A DNA stretch of 64,000 bases from Otatea glauca (Eukaryota > Streptophyta > Magnoliopsida > Poales > Poaceae), in assembly GCA_036346275.1 (NCBI GenBank), contig CM070724.1, forward strand, positions 51,399,038 to 51,463,037, written 5' to 3'. The position numbers and the translations under genes were made by a program. This document shows, piece by piece, positions 1 to 10,689 of the stretch (the stretch's first letter is position 1; each line of letters starts with the position of its first letter). The notes under the pieces were generated by a model. It ran no database searches, was not told where the DNA came from, and saw nothing but the letters and a program-made list of their open reading frames with translations.

Positions 1-560
1 GCGGCCGTAAGTGTCTCAATTCTTCAATTAAGTTTGGGGTGCGACCCACGGGCGAACTTATCCAAAATCTCCGCAATCTGCAGAGGCGCGAAGAATCGGC
101 GTCGCCGTGGAGGCGCAGAACGGCCGGACGCCCGCGACGTGGCGATCGTGGCGGGGACGAGGCGGCGGCGTTGAAGGTTCTTGAGGCAGGTCGGGCGAGA
201 TGAGCGCCGAGCCGGAGGCCCTCCGCAAGGCGGTCGGGAGTTCTGCGATCGCATCCTTGGAGCCGGGCAGGCCGAGTGCCCTTGCCCATGGCCGCCCGAG
301 TGCGGACCGTAGAAGAGGCGGTGGTCACCGTGGCGCGCTTGGAGCTTCATCGGTATTGGTCAACACCATCTCGTGCTCACGACGGCATCGACCTCGCGGT
401 GGTGAGTAAGCGGCATCGCCGGAGAGCCGGACCGACGACGAGGTCGGCGAGTTCGAGCCGTGTCGAGCCGCATGCTCGGAGATCGCCACCACGCCCCGCC
501 CGAGGTCGCCTTCAAGATGCAGTCCTCCTCCTCCCGTCTTGGTCCACCGTGAAGAAGAGG
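1..560 (+). pseudogene. Last exon of the antisense gene of copy 1
   Basis: The window opens with the last 6 bases of an exon, followed at position 7 by the splice donor GTAAGTG. A 77-nt intron (7-83) ends in CTGCAG. The matching intron in copy 2 (13215-13291) is also 77 nt. The exon that follows is Arg/Ala-rich and ends near a Lys/Glu-rich stretch around 540-575, before a run of T. It is the 3' end of the Transposase_28-like antisense gene described at 10690-13760. The reading frame is shifted in places. Confidence 0.55.
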
Positions 561-785
561 AAGAAAGAAGTTAGCCCCCTTTTTTTTTTTGCAAAGACTG
601 TTGTGTAAACGATCGTAATTAATTGTAAGCTCCGGTTTGCCTCTTTGCTCTCTCTGCGTTTGGGTTTGACCGACCATAGCCTCAAGGACCACGGGTCGCT
701 TATCGCGTAGGTTCGGGTCAATTTGAGAGGGCGAAGAGGATAGGAGTCTTGTTTACGGCGATTCGCCGCACTCATGGGGTTCTGG

Positions 786-1190
786 AGTGTTCCCGATCGG
801 CCAAGGGTTTTTCCACTCGGGCACTTCCTTCTTCCGCAAAGTGCTACTTAGCAACCATAGCCGCTGGGGCGTAGGCCGTAGCGCTCGGGTCGAGAGGGTT
901 ACCGCTTGGGATAGACTCTGTGACTAGTCGGGTCACCGACCCACATGAGTACGTGAGTTAGCCGAGTTCGTGTGGGGGAAGATTGTTCCCAATCGACCAG
1001 TAGGTCATCCCACTCAGGTGCTTCCTTCTTCCGCGGAGTGCTACTGGGCAACCATAGCCGGCTGGGCGTAGGCCGTAGCACTCGGGTCGAGAGGGTTACC
1101 GCTCGGGATAGACCTCGTGGTCGGCTGGGTCACCGACCACACGAGACACCATCCGGAGCGGCACGAGCGGGGTGCCGCAGGCAAACCCAG
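786..1190. repeat. Two-copy tandem duplication, about 195 bp, copy 1
   Basis: The segment containing CTTCCTTCTTCCGC and GCAACCATAGCCG occurs at about 825 and again at about 1020, with the same following text (GTCGAGAGGGTTACCGC). The two units are similar but not identical. The pair lies between the end of pol (minus strand) and the end of the antisense gene (plus strand), where the two transcripts would converge. The same pair is present in copy 2. Confidence 0.8.
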
Positions 1191-1280
1191 GAGTCGTCAC
1201 GTGGCGACCAGGTGCTCGGTTGGGAGAAAGGCAAAGACTTATACCAGGAAAAAAGAAAAGAGCTTAGGGATAGAATCGCC

Positions 1281-4200
1281 TTAACTTTTCAATGTTCGGG
1301 CATTAGGGAGGATCGACCATCGGCGTCCTTGAGTCGAAAGGTGCGGTCGGAGAACTTCCACGACGGTGAAAGGACCCTCCTGTGCGTCGACTTGCTTATC
1401 TTTGGTTATGCGGACCGACGCGAGAACCAAGTCGCCCGTACCAAGGATCGCCTCGAACTTGGCGGTGTGGTAGCGCGAGGGCTTGTTGATATCGGCCGAC
1501 CGCGGGGCGGCCACGTCGCGCGCCTCGTCGAGGCGGGTCGATGGCGTCTTGTTGCGGCGAGCCCCGAGCCTCATCGAAGGCTTGCAATCTCGGGAGCCGT
1601 ATTCGGTCGATGGGCAAAAGCGGCCGGCGCCAACACCATAAAGAAGGGTGTGAACCCGGTCGCCGGTCGGCGTGGTCTGCGACTCAGAGGACGGAGGCGG
1701 CTCGGCTACCCGGCGCCTGCGAAATGCTTGAGCCGATGAAGATCCGCGCTTGAGTCCTTGAAGGATCATGCCGTTAGTGCGCTCGACCGGCCGTTAGTCG
1801 CGGATGGGCTCTCGCTTGCCTAATCGACACGGATGTTGAAGTCGTCCGCGAACTCGAAATTCCTTCCCGTGAAGCGTGTTCCGTTGTCGGTGATGATGGA
1901 GTTTGGGACTCCAAACCTAAAAGCGATGTCGCGGAAGAAGATGGCGCTTATACCGACGTGGCGCTCACGACCGCTTGGCCTCTATCCACTTGGTGAACTT
2001 ATCTACCGCGACGAGCGGTGGGTGAAGCCCCGGCGCTTTCTGAAGGCAGAGACCAAATCGAGTCCCAGACGGCAAAGGCCACGTGATGGGGATCGTCTGT
2101 AAAGCTTGGGCTGGTGAGATCGTCTGCCGAGCAAAGAATCGCATCCTTCGCGGTGCGTCGATATGCTCGGCGTCGACACGGGTTGGCCGATGAAACCTTG
2201 TCGAAAGGCCTTTCCCACAAGAGATCGGGTGCTGCGTGGTGACCGCAGACTCCATTGTGTATGTCGTCCGGTGTTGTTTTCCTTGGTCGGTCAAGATACA
2301 TTTTTGGAGGACCCTGAGGGACTCCTTTGTAAGTGCAGGTCAATCGGGAATCGAAGGATTTTGCCAGCGGCGGGCGCCGGGCCTCGGTCGGGTCGGGAAG
2401 TGACCCGTCCGTCAAGCGGTCGATGTAGGGCCTCCTCGGTCGGACTCAAGTGCTAGCACACCACGGGCGATCCGGCCAAGTCTACGCCCGATCAGCGTCG
2501 GTCGGGCGACCGTCTTGGATTGGTCGGGTGGCCGCCACCGCCGAGTCGGTGGACAATGGGCGCAGAGGTCGGAGACGAAGATCCCGCGGGGCGGGCTCTC
2601 TGCTGGAGGCAAGATTGGCGGTGATCGGCCTCGCCATTGTAGCGTCGGTAGCTATGGTGAAGCTCGAAACCCTTGAACCGCTCCTCGGCCGGCGTGCTTC
2701 TCGACAAGACGCGGCCATGCGAGCGTCTCGGGCCCGCGGCCTTCACGACTTGGTCGACGACAAGCTTGAGTCCCGTGGGCGTAGCCGGCGGGCCGAGGTC
2801 GGCGGCGATCCGGAGACCGTTGGCGAGCCTCGTGCTCGGCAATGTTGTTGGTCGCGTCGAAGTAACCTAATGGCGTGTGAAGCTGTTCCCGAGCGGGAGA
2901 TGATGGCGACTCCGCGCCGCGCCATTCTTGGTGTAAGACCCGTCGAAGTACATTGTCGATGCTCGGGGTCTTCACCACCGTGGTGCACAGGCTTGGCCCA
3001 CTCGGCGAAGTCGGCGAGCTCGCGACTTGATCGCCGTCAGAGGCGTATATTATGCCATGGCCGCTAAGCTCGGCGCCCATTTGGCTATCCTTCACGAGGC
3101 ATCGCGATTGTGGATGATCTCGCCTAGTGGGGGCGTGGTCACCACGGTGATGGCGTCTTGATCGAAGTAGTGAGCGAGTTTCCTCTTTGCGATGAGCACC
3201 GCGTGAGAGTAACTTCGCACTGTGGTGCAGAGTCTTGGACTCGGAAAGTACCTCATCGATGAAGTAGACCGGCCGTTGTACCTTGAGCTCACGGCCTTCT
3301 TCCGCTTCGCTCCACCACGAGGGCCGCTACGGCGACTTGAGTAGTGGCGGCGATGTAGAGGAGCAGCGGTTCACCTGGTGCCGGGGCGACCAGGACTGGA
3401 GGCGAGGAAAGGAAGGCCTTCAAGCGGGTGAGGGCCTCCTGAGCCTCAGGTGTCCAACTGAAGCGGTCGGATTTCTTGAGCAGCCTGTAGAGCGGCATTC
3501 CGCGTTCGCCGAGGCGAGACACGAAACGGCTCAAAGCCGCCAGGCATCCGGTCAGCCTCTGGACCCCTTTGAGGTTGCTGGCCGGGCCCATCCTTGCGAT
3601 CGCCGAGATCTTCTCCTGATTGGCCTCGATGCCTCGCTCAGAGACGATGAAGCCTAAGAGCTTTCCTTTGGGGACCCCGAAGACGCACTTCTCTGGGTTG
3701 AGCTTTATGCGAAACCGTCGAAGGTTCGCGAAAGTCTCTTCTAGGTCGGCGATAAGGTCGTCAGCCTTCCTGGTCTTTACGACAATATCGTCGACATACG
3801 CCTCAACGTTGCGGCCGATCTGGTCATTGAAGCACGTTTGCATACATCGCTGGTATGTAGCGCCCGCGTTCTTGAGCCGAAGGGCATTGTGACATAGCGA
3901 GCAGGCGAGCGGAGTGATGAAGGAAGTCGCGGTGGTCGGACTCCTTTAGCGCAATCGGTGGTAGCCCGAGTAGGCATCGAGAAAGGAAAGAGACTCGCAC
4001 CCAGTGTGGAGTCGATGACTTGGTCGATCTGAGTAAGTAAGGAATGGGTCCTTAGGGCATGCTTTGTTGAGACTCGTATAGTCAACACATTCTCCATTGC
4101 CCGTTCTTCTTTTACAAGTCTGAGGTTGGCTAGCCACTCGGGTGGCGCACCTCTTTCTGAACCACTGCCGCCAAGAGTTTGGCGATCTCCTCCTATAACC

Positions 4201-5090
4201 TGCGCCTTTCCTCGTCGAGCGGCGCAGGCGTTGGGCGACCGCTTTGAGCACAGTCGGACGCTCAAGGAGTGCTCGGCGACCTCCTTTGGAATGCCCGGCA
4301 TGTCGGAGGACCTCCATGCGAAGACATCTTTGTTAGTGCGGAGGAAGTCGGCGGCGCTTTCCTATTTGCGGGGCGTGGCTCCACCCGCGCGGTCTTGGTC
4401 GGATCACGAGGATCGACCGTGACCTCCTTCGTGTCCTCGGCGGATTTGAAGGATCCCGCCGATTTCTTTGGATTCGGGGGACGGACTCGCGGCTTCCCTC
4501 CGAGCTTGTTGAGTTCCGCAGAGGCAACGATCGCTGAGGCGAGCTCGCACCGCCGCTCGCGATTGAAGGCAAGGCTGGAAAGGCGATGCGCGGTAATGAC
4601 TCCACGCGGTCCGGCATCTTGACTTGAGGGTAGGCGGGGATCGCCATGAACTTGGCGTGAGCATGGCCTCCCAGGATGGCGTGGTAGGCGCCGGAAATCC
4701 ACGACCTCGAAGGTGAGGTCTCGGTGCGGAAGTTTCGGCTCCCGAAGGTGACGCGGTCGACTGCCCGGCGGATGGGCTTCTCGGCGGGATGACGCCATGG
4801 AAAGGTGCCTCGCTTGGCGGAGGCTTGAGCGCGGACCCCATAGCGTCGAGCGTCTCAACGTAGAGGATGTTAAGGCGCCGCCCCGCCCATCAAGACCTTC
4901 GTGAGGCGCCGTTCGACGACGGCCGACCACCGGTGGGTACCTCCCGGCGTGGGGCGCGATCGGGTGATCGGTCCGATCAAAGGTGATCGGAACTCCGACC
5001 ACCGAAGATATTGGGGGCGCCCGTAGCGATGGTGTGGACCTCGCGATAAGCGAGCTTGAGTCGACGCTTGCCGGCGTAGCAAGCCGGCCC
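1281..5090 (-). pseudogene. Ty3/gypsy pol of copy 1 (PR-RT-RH-aRNH-INT), frameshifted
   Basis: Domains run right to left. The protease is at about 4960-4620. RT (about 4150-3420) has the catalytic YVDD within AYVDDIVVKT at about 3780-3808, followed by KLNPEKCVFG. RNase H (about 3420-3020) has YPQVQKLLYAVLIAKRKLAHYF in shifted frames. A second, archaeal-type RNase H follows (about 3000-2500; NNIAEHEA, then FELHHSYRRYNGEADH). Integrase occupies about 2430-1281, with ITDNGTRF around 1860-1900 and a C-terminal tail ending PNARTLKS at the stop at 1281. The longest uninterrupted piece is the 184-residue RT/RNase H part at 3289-3843; elsewhere the frame changes every 100-300 bases. Polyprotein order is as known for the Tat lineage. 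Confidence 0.85.
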
Positions 5091-7040
5091 TCCGAAGATC
5101 ATGAGGCGCCGTCGCCGCTCGGGAACTCGTCGTCTACCTTCTTCTCCGCCGTTCGCGGGCCGGCGGCGCTTCTTTCCTTTGCTTCGCGGCGTGGTGGGGC
5201 GCTAGAGAGATAGCGCCTCGACTTCGCAGCCTCCGGTACTTGTGCAGACGGAGAACCCATGGTTCGGGCATGGGCCGTCCATCAATTTCTCGGCGGTCGG
5301 GCGGCGGTCGGCGCGCTGCTGCTTGCGAGGCGGTCGACCGTGGCGACCACTTGGGTCTCACGGATCTGCTTCCGTGCCGCCTGTTTGTCGGCGGTCGAGG
5401 AGACCCGTTTGACGCGCCGGCTCTGCTGGGCCTTTCCTCCGGAAAATAGCCCCTACGGCCTCCTCGGAGGGCGTGGTTGAGTGGCGATGTCGAGGAGCTC
5501 CTTGGTGGTCTGGGCTTGAGGCCCGGCTTGTGCACCAAGGCCTTGCAGAGGTGCCGTAGATGAAGGCTCCCACGACATCGGCGCGGAGATGTCGGGAGCT
5601 CGTTACTTGGCGGGAAAACCACGGATGTAGTCCCGAGGTTTCCACAGGCTCATTGTTGCGCCCTTCGTGTCAGGAGTTTCGTGGCGCTTGTAAGTGCCAC
5701 GAAGTTGCCGACGAAGAGGGCCTTCAAGTCGGTCCATCCACGATGGTTTTGGCCTAGCAAGTACTCGAGCGAGGCTCGGCCGAGTCTGCGAGGTAGATGG
5801 GAAGGTATTGGATGATGAAGAGGTCATCCGTAGCTCCTCCGCCCGCATGCGGCCGGTAATCTTGAGCGGACACACAGGTTGTGGCCCGGTGTATTTGGCA
5901 ATGTTGGTAGGCGCTTCGGACCTGGCGGGAAGTCCGCTGGCGGATCCTGGCGAACGCGCCCGATCCAGACCGTCGGGGCTCGGGCTGCGATGGTGGTGCC
6001 CGCCGCCGCGAACCCGTGAGTGGGCGCCTCTTCCGCCATCTTTCTCCGCGCCTCAAGGGTAGCGCGAATGTCGTCGAGGCATCACCGAGGCGTTAGCGAC
6101 CGGGCGCCGCGAGGCTGTTGTGGCTCGCGGCGCGGCGGCGCTGTCTGGGACCGATCCGGCCACACAATGATGCAGGCCGGTGGCGGAGGTGGCTCGGAGC
6201 GATAGGAGCGGGCGTGCATGTCTTTGACGGCGCGTGCTCTACCACCCGAGGTTTTGGTAGGTGGCCTTGGCCTCGGGTCGGCTGGCCCGGAGGCCTCGGC
6301 GGCATTGCGGCCGCGCCACGTTTTGGTAGCGTGGGGAAGAAGTGAGGACCGTCGGACCTTCCGCTCTTGGGGTGTGCTGGCGCCGCGTCTTGTGCGTCGC
6401 CAGTACATCGGGCCTCGAGCCTCTCTGCTCCAGTTGGCTCGAGGCGGTCGAGCTTCGATCTTCGTTCCTCCAACTCTTTGCGCGCTGTTGGAGCTCGGGC
6501 CTGTGGCGGTGGCGAAGGCGTTGATGCGCTGGCCGCACTCCTCCTCCTGCGCTGAGTCGTCGGACGGGGAGGTCCCGCGGCCACGAGGGCTGCGGGCCGT
6601 CGACGGTGCCGCCATGTTGCACTCGCGAAGTCTGCTGTCATGGCGAGGTACTCCGTGTCGGAATCGAGTCGCGTCGGAAGAGTCTTCCAGCGAGCTCGTG
6701 GATGGAGGCGGCGGTAGCCGCCATCGCCACTGGGGCGAGCCTACGGGGTGACATGGTCACCGCCGCCTACCTCTGGAGTTTTCGCCGACCGCGCGAGCAC
6801 TCCTCGGGTTCCGGCCGGGATCTGCAGGCGCTGCCGGAAGCTTAGCAATCGCCGAGAGGGCGCCCAAGCTCGTGGCGCTGTCTTCCGAGAGGCAGCGGGA
6901 CGAGCGTGAAACCCTCCGTCGGGGTGGGCGAAGTCGAGGAGCCGGCGGATCCGGTTCCCGCCGCGATCATGCCGTCGCGATGGAGTGGATGCCATCGGGA
7001 GATAAACGGAATCCGGAGATGGTGATGAAGGCGCGAAGGC
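5090..7040 (-). pseudogene. Ty3/gypsy gag of copy 1, frameshifted
   Basis: The capsid-like region is visible at about 5900-5590: DDLFIIQYLPIYLADSA, then GTYKRHETPDTKG, then RDYIRGFPA. It continues as DADVVGAFIYGTS and LLDIATNHAS-like text in a shifted frame. A nucleic-acid-binding motif resembling CPNHGFSVKHKYRDC lies around 5270-5230. The N-terminal part towards 7040 is Arg/Pro-rich and poorly conserved. It is broken by several indels. It is homologous to 18280-20256 of copy 2. Confidence 0.75.
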
Positions 7041-7057
7041 CCCTACTGGCATAGCCA
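7040..7057 (-). other. Primer binding site, copy 1
   Basis: Read on the minus strand directly after the LTR, the sequence is TGGCTATGCCAGTAGGGG. The equivalent place in copy 2 reads TTGGCGCGCGGTAGGGG. Both look like mutated forms of the TGGCGCGCC...GGTAGGGG site that commonly follows the 5' LTR of grass Tat elements. The site fixes the internal edge of the LTR to within a few bases. Confidence 0.6.
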
Positions 7058-7951
7058 TCCGCCGGCGTTTCGGGGCCGGCGGCAAGTAAATTTGTAAGTC
7101 TAGAAATCGCGTTTCCCTCTTCTGAATGGTTAGACTCGTGAGTCAAGATGTATCTTGGTTCGGTGAAGGTCCCTACTCGATTCGTGTGTGGTGGTGTTGT
7201 ATTACTCTTGGTACAAATGGCGCACAAAGTTTTACAAGCGAGAATGCCAATGGCTTAGCGAGATGGGTTTGATAGCGCTCTCTCCTTTCTTGTTCTTGCT
7301 CGTTGCCTCCTGAATCGTTTAGCCCCGCCTCCTTTTATCTGAGAAGGAAGGGCGGGTTACATCGAGAGTTAGGAGGAAAGCGAGGTGACCTACGCTAGGA
7401 GCTCCGGTCCTTCGTCACGTGGGTCTGTCGCCACCGTCTTGCCCATCTTTGGGTTGGTAGCCTTGGTGGTCGGGAGGTTAGGTATTTCCGGGAAGTAGCG
7501 TACTTGCCCTCTGTGATCCTTGCGAATCTTGCCGACGTCGAGTGCGTGGCGTTGGTGCTGCCGGGAGGGAGCGTGCGCTCGTCTTTGTCGTGGTAGTTGA
7601 TGGGGCCGGAAGCTTTGTCTTCTCTGATCACGGATCTTCTTGGGAAGGAGCCACCGCCCTTGTATAGTCGCTCGATTGACCTTATTCGAGGTGCGTGGCG
7701 GTGAGGCCGATGAGGACGACACGCGCACTTTCGGCGTTCGTCACCTTGGTTTGGTTGAGTCGGAGATCCCGCCCGCCAAGAGGGTCGGGCGCTGTCTGGT
7801 CTGATTCGCCTTCCCGCCGGTCGGGGCGGATGCCTTCTGTGATCTCGCAGCGATTCGATCGGCGGCCGGCGCGCCGCTGTTAAGTGGAGATATGCTTGAG
7901 GCCGCTCTCGTCGCCGGGCTGTTGGGGTATCCTTTTATTAGTATTCGTCAA
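7058..7951 (-). repeat. LTR shared by the two tandem gypsy copies
   Basis: It is about 894 bp and nearly the same as 20273-21153. On the minus strand it begins TGACGAATACTAATAAAAGG at 7951. A TATA-like GATAAAAGG lies at 7331-7339 (minus). It serves as the 3' LTR of copy 2 (PPT-like sequence to its right) and the 5' LTR of copy 1 (PBS to its left). Such LTR-internal-LTR-internal-LTR arrays arise by unequal recombination between LTRs. Confidence 0.85.
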
Positions 7952-7975
7952 GAGCCCCGAACTCCCAAGCGATTT
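7952..7975 (-). other. Polypurine-tract-like sequence before the 3' LTR of copy 2
   Basis: On the minus strand the bases before the LTR read TTGGGAGTTCGGGGCTCT and then TG. This resembles the TTCGGGGGCTACTG junction usual in grass Tat elements. The purine run is imperfect. Confidence 0.5.
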
Positions 7976-8332
7976 GGCAGATTCGGTTGGGGTTGAACTT
8001 GGACGAAAGTGGTGGCCGAACTGTAGGTCGGTCCACCGATCCGATTATCGATTTCCGTCGGTGTGCCGTTGGATCCGGCGGCTGTCACCGAGTTTGGCGG
8101 GGCATTTGAACCGCGGGGCTTTTACCGCCTCGTTCGCGCATGCCGAGCATAGTTTGGCGCGTGCGCGCCTTTGCTCGTCTTCTTGGCGCCTCGGGTTTAC
8201 GGTGAAGGATGCTTCGTTTTTCGGCACCGCATTTTACTCGGGCGCTTAGCCTCCCTTCGTCCGGATATATATATCGCGCGGCGTAGCTTGCTTGAATTTT
8301 GTCGTTGTGGGCGGTGCCTTGGTCGGCGAGGC
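7976..8332. other. Spacer between PPT and tandem-repeat array
   Basis: This is GC-rich sequence inside the 3' region of copy 2. I see no conserved domain on either strand. A short AT patch, TATATATATCG, lies near 8266. There is no equivalent in copy 1 within the window because that part of copy 1 lies to the left. Confidence 0.4.
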
Positions 8333-9665
8333 GGCCGGATGCCTCGTGAGGTTCGGTGTCCGAGTGCTCGTTTAACGTCGTAGCTAGACAATGCCTTGGT
8401 GGCAAGGGCGGCCGGATGCCTCTGTGAGGTTCGGTGTCCGAGTGCTCGTTTAACGTCGTAGCTAGACCGGTGCCTTGGTCGGCGAGGGCGGCCGGATGCC
8501 TCTGTGAGGTTCGGGTGTCGAGTGCTCGTTTAACGTCGTAGCTAGAAACGATGCCTTGGTGGCGGGGACGGCCGGATGCCTCTGTGAGGTTCGGATGTCC
8601 GAAAGTGCCTTGGTGGCGGGGCGGCCGGATGCCTCTGTGAGGTTCGGGTGTCCGAGTGCTCGTTTAACGTCGTAGCTAGACGGTGCCTTGGTGGCGGGGA
8701 CGACCGGATGCCTCTGTGAGGTTCGGTGTCCGAGTGCCTTGGTCGGCGAGGACGGCCGGATGCCTCTGTGAGGTTCGGATGTCAGAGTGCCTTGGTGGCG
8801 GGACGACCGGATGCCTCTGTGAGGTTCGGTGTCCGAGTGCTCGCTTAACGTCGTAGCTAGACAAAGGCCTTGGTGGCGGGGACGGCCGGATGCCTCTGTG
8901 AGGTTCGGGTGTCCGAGTGCCTTGGTCGGCAGGATGACCGGATGCCTCTGTGAGGTTCGGGTGTCCGAGTGCTCGTTTAACGTCGTAGCTAGACAGAAGC
9001 CTTGGTCGGCGGGGACGGCCGGATGCCTCTGTGAGGTTCGGTGTCCGAGTGCCTTGGTGGCGAGGGCGGCCGTATGCCTCTGTGAGGTTCGGATGTCCGA
9101 GTGCCTTGGTGGCGGGACGGCCGGATGCCTCTGTGAGGTTCGGTGTCCGAGTGCTCGCTTAACGTCGTAGCTAGACGGTGCCTTGGTGGCGGGGGACGGC
9201 CGGATGCCTCTGTGAGGTTCGGATGTCCGAGTGCCTTGGTCGGCAGGGGCGGCCGGATGCCTCGTGAGGTTCGGATGTCCGAGTGCCTTGGTGGCGGGAC
9301 GGCCGGATGCCTCTGTGAGGTTCGGTGTCCGAGTGCTCGCTTAACGTCGTAGCTACAAACGCCTGCCTTGGTCAGCGACGGCCGGATGCCTCTGTGAGGT
9401 TCGGATGTCCGAGTGCCTTGGTGGCGGGACGACCGGATGCCTCTGTGAGGTTCGGTGTCCGAGTGCTCGTTTAACGTCGTAGCTAGACAGGTGCCTTGGT
9501 GGCGGGGACGACCGGATGCCTCTGTGAGGTTCGGTGTCCGAGTGCCTTGGTCGGCGGGACGGCCGGATGCCTCTGTGAGGTTCGGTGTCCGAGTGCCTTG
9601 GTGGCGGGGCGGCCGGATGCCTCTGGAGGTTCGGTGTCCGAGTGCTCGTTTAACGTCGTAGCTAG
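8333..9665. repeat. Hierarchical tandem-repeat array in the retrotransposon 3' region
   Basis: About 21 units carry the core GCCGGATGCCTCTGTGAGG followed by TTCGGTGTCCGAGTG and CCTTGGTGGCGGG. Short units are about 52-55 bp. About ten units are longer (about 78 bp) because they also carry CTCGTTTAACGTCGTAGCTAG. Long and short units alternate irregularly, which suggests expansion of one- to three-unit blocks. Tandem repeats in this place are known for Tat-lineage elements and can seed satellite DNA. Confidence 0.95.
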
Positions 9666-9785
9666 ACGTGAGTGCTCGCTAACGTCGTAGCGGGGCGTGA
9701 GTGCTCGTTCTCGTCGTGGCCGGGCGTGAGTGCTCGTTCCGTCGTAAATGGGCGTGAGTGCTCGCTACCGTCGTGGCCGGGCGTG
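9666..9785. repeat. Short tandem repeat, about 33 bp x 4
   Basis: There are four units of GGGCGTGAGTGCTCG followed by a variable CTAACGTCGTAGC or TTCCGTCGTGGCC. The GTGCTCG...CGTCGTAG text is the same as the insert of the long units in the main array, so this array was derived from it. Confidence 0.85.
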
Positions 9786-10549
9786 GGGCATCCTTCTCGA
9801 GTCCTCGTCGGGCGAGGGTAGTCTGCGAGAGGAATGGCCGCCGTCTATCCCACATGTATACCCCATCCGCAGTGTGGGACTGGAGGGATGAGCGCGCGCA
9901 CTGCGTTGGTTTGAGCGCCGTGCTCGTGGAGCTAATAGCGGGTAGTCCGAGTGGGTCTGGGAGGTCCCGCCAAGGGGACCCTTCGAGCGGACGGTCCCGC
10001 AGTAGGGTGTCTGGCCCCGGCGTGGGCGACCCATAAAAACCTTTCTCTACTCAATCCGTATGGACTCTAGGTCGTCCACGACCCCGAGCCACGGTGGTGT
10101 CGCTCATTGATGAGCTCCGGGAGAGTGTGAAGTATGGTCTCGGGCGCGAGTAGAGGTGATTAGGCCGTCACCGACCTAGCCGAGGGCCCACCGGGGCTCA
10201 CCTCATACCGCCCCTTGCTCAAGTTTTGTTGGGCGCTTTATACCCATCTGGTGGGGTAGGCCTTTTGAACCCACGGCTCCTCATTTGGGCCCTGGCGCAA
10301 GCCACAAAGCTTTTGCCGTCTTGGGCCGCAGCCCATGGGCTTCGCGCGCGCCCCGAACAACTGTTCCGGCCTAAAGGCGAGACCGAGAGGTTACGGACAC
10401 GTTGTTCGGGGCGGCGTCTTTATGGCCCTTGGCGCCGACAAGGCGAGGATTAAAAGCGGAGTGGTATTGGAAACCGGAGTTACGGTGGCGCGACAGATGC
10501 GAGGGTGGTCGCGACGCCGGCTTGACGGGCGCTGCTTGGCGGCGTTCGT
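9786..10549. other. GC-rich spacer upstream of the antisense gene
   Basis: There is no coding domain here. It contains CCCATAAAAACC near 10030 and a pyrimidine-rich segment after it. From its position it would include the proximal promoter of the antisense gene that starts near 10.6 kb. Confidence 0.4.
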
Positions 10550-10561
10550 TCCTCTATAAAT
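10550..10561 (+). promoter_or_regulatory. TATA box of the antisense gene
   Basis: TCCTCTATAAATCGCC on the plus strand contains a good TATA box (CTATAAAT at 10554-10561). It lies about 130-170 bp before the first candidate ATGs of the antisense gene (10692, 10723). A C/T-rich stretch suitable for a plant transcription start lies about 30 bp downstream. Confidence 0.6.
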
Positions 10562-10689
10562 CGCCCGTTGGGTGCTTTCGAGTGGTCACGCTTTCTTGCC
10601 CTCTCTGTCTCGCCTCAAAACAAGAAGAGCACCAGAGCTAAGGAAAGAAACCCGACCTTTCTTTCTCACCTTCGATCGTCTCCCTGTGA

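Larger units (their letters stand above)
1..7951 (-). mobile_element. Tat-lineage Ty3/gypsy element, copy 1 (left part outside window)
   Basis: This is a large LTR retrotransposon transcribed leftwards. Going left from its 5' LTR (7058-7951) it shows PBS, gag, protease, RT, RNase H, a second RNase H and integrase. These are followed by a duplicated 195-bp segment and the last exon of a plus-strand antisense gene that runs off the window edge. The whole stretch matches 13209-21153 in the same orientation, so two elements lie in tandem and share the 7058-7951 LTR. Frames are broken many times by short indels, so it is not autonomous as written. The lineage call rests on the second RNase H, the antisense gene and the 3' tandem repeats, all known for Tat/Retand/Grande elements. 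Confidence 0.88.

Noticed and set aside
8333..9665. Regular repeats that look like a CRISPR array
   Set aside because: The text between the conserved cores is itself repeated, periods are mixed, and the setting is a plant retrotransposon 3' region.
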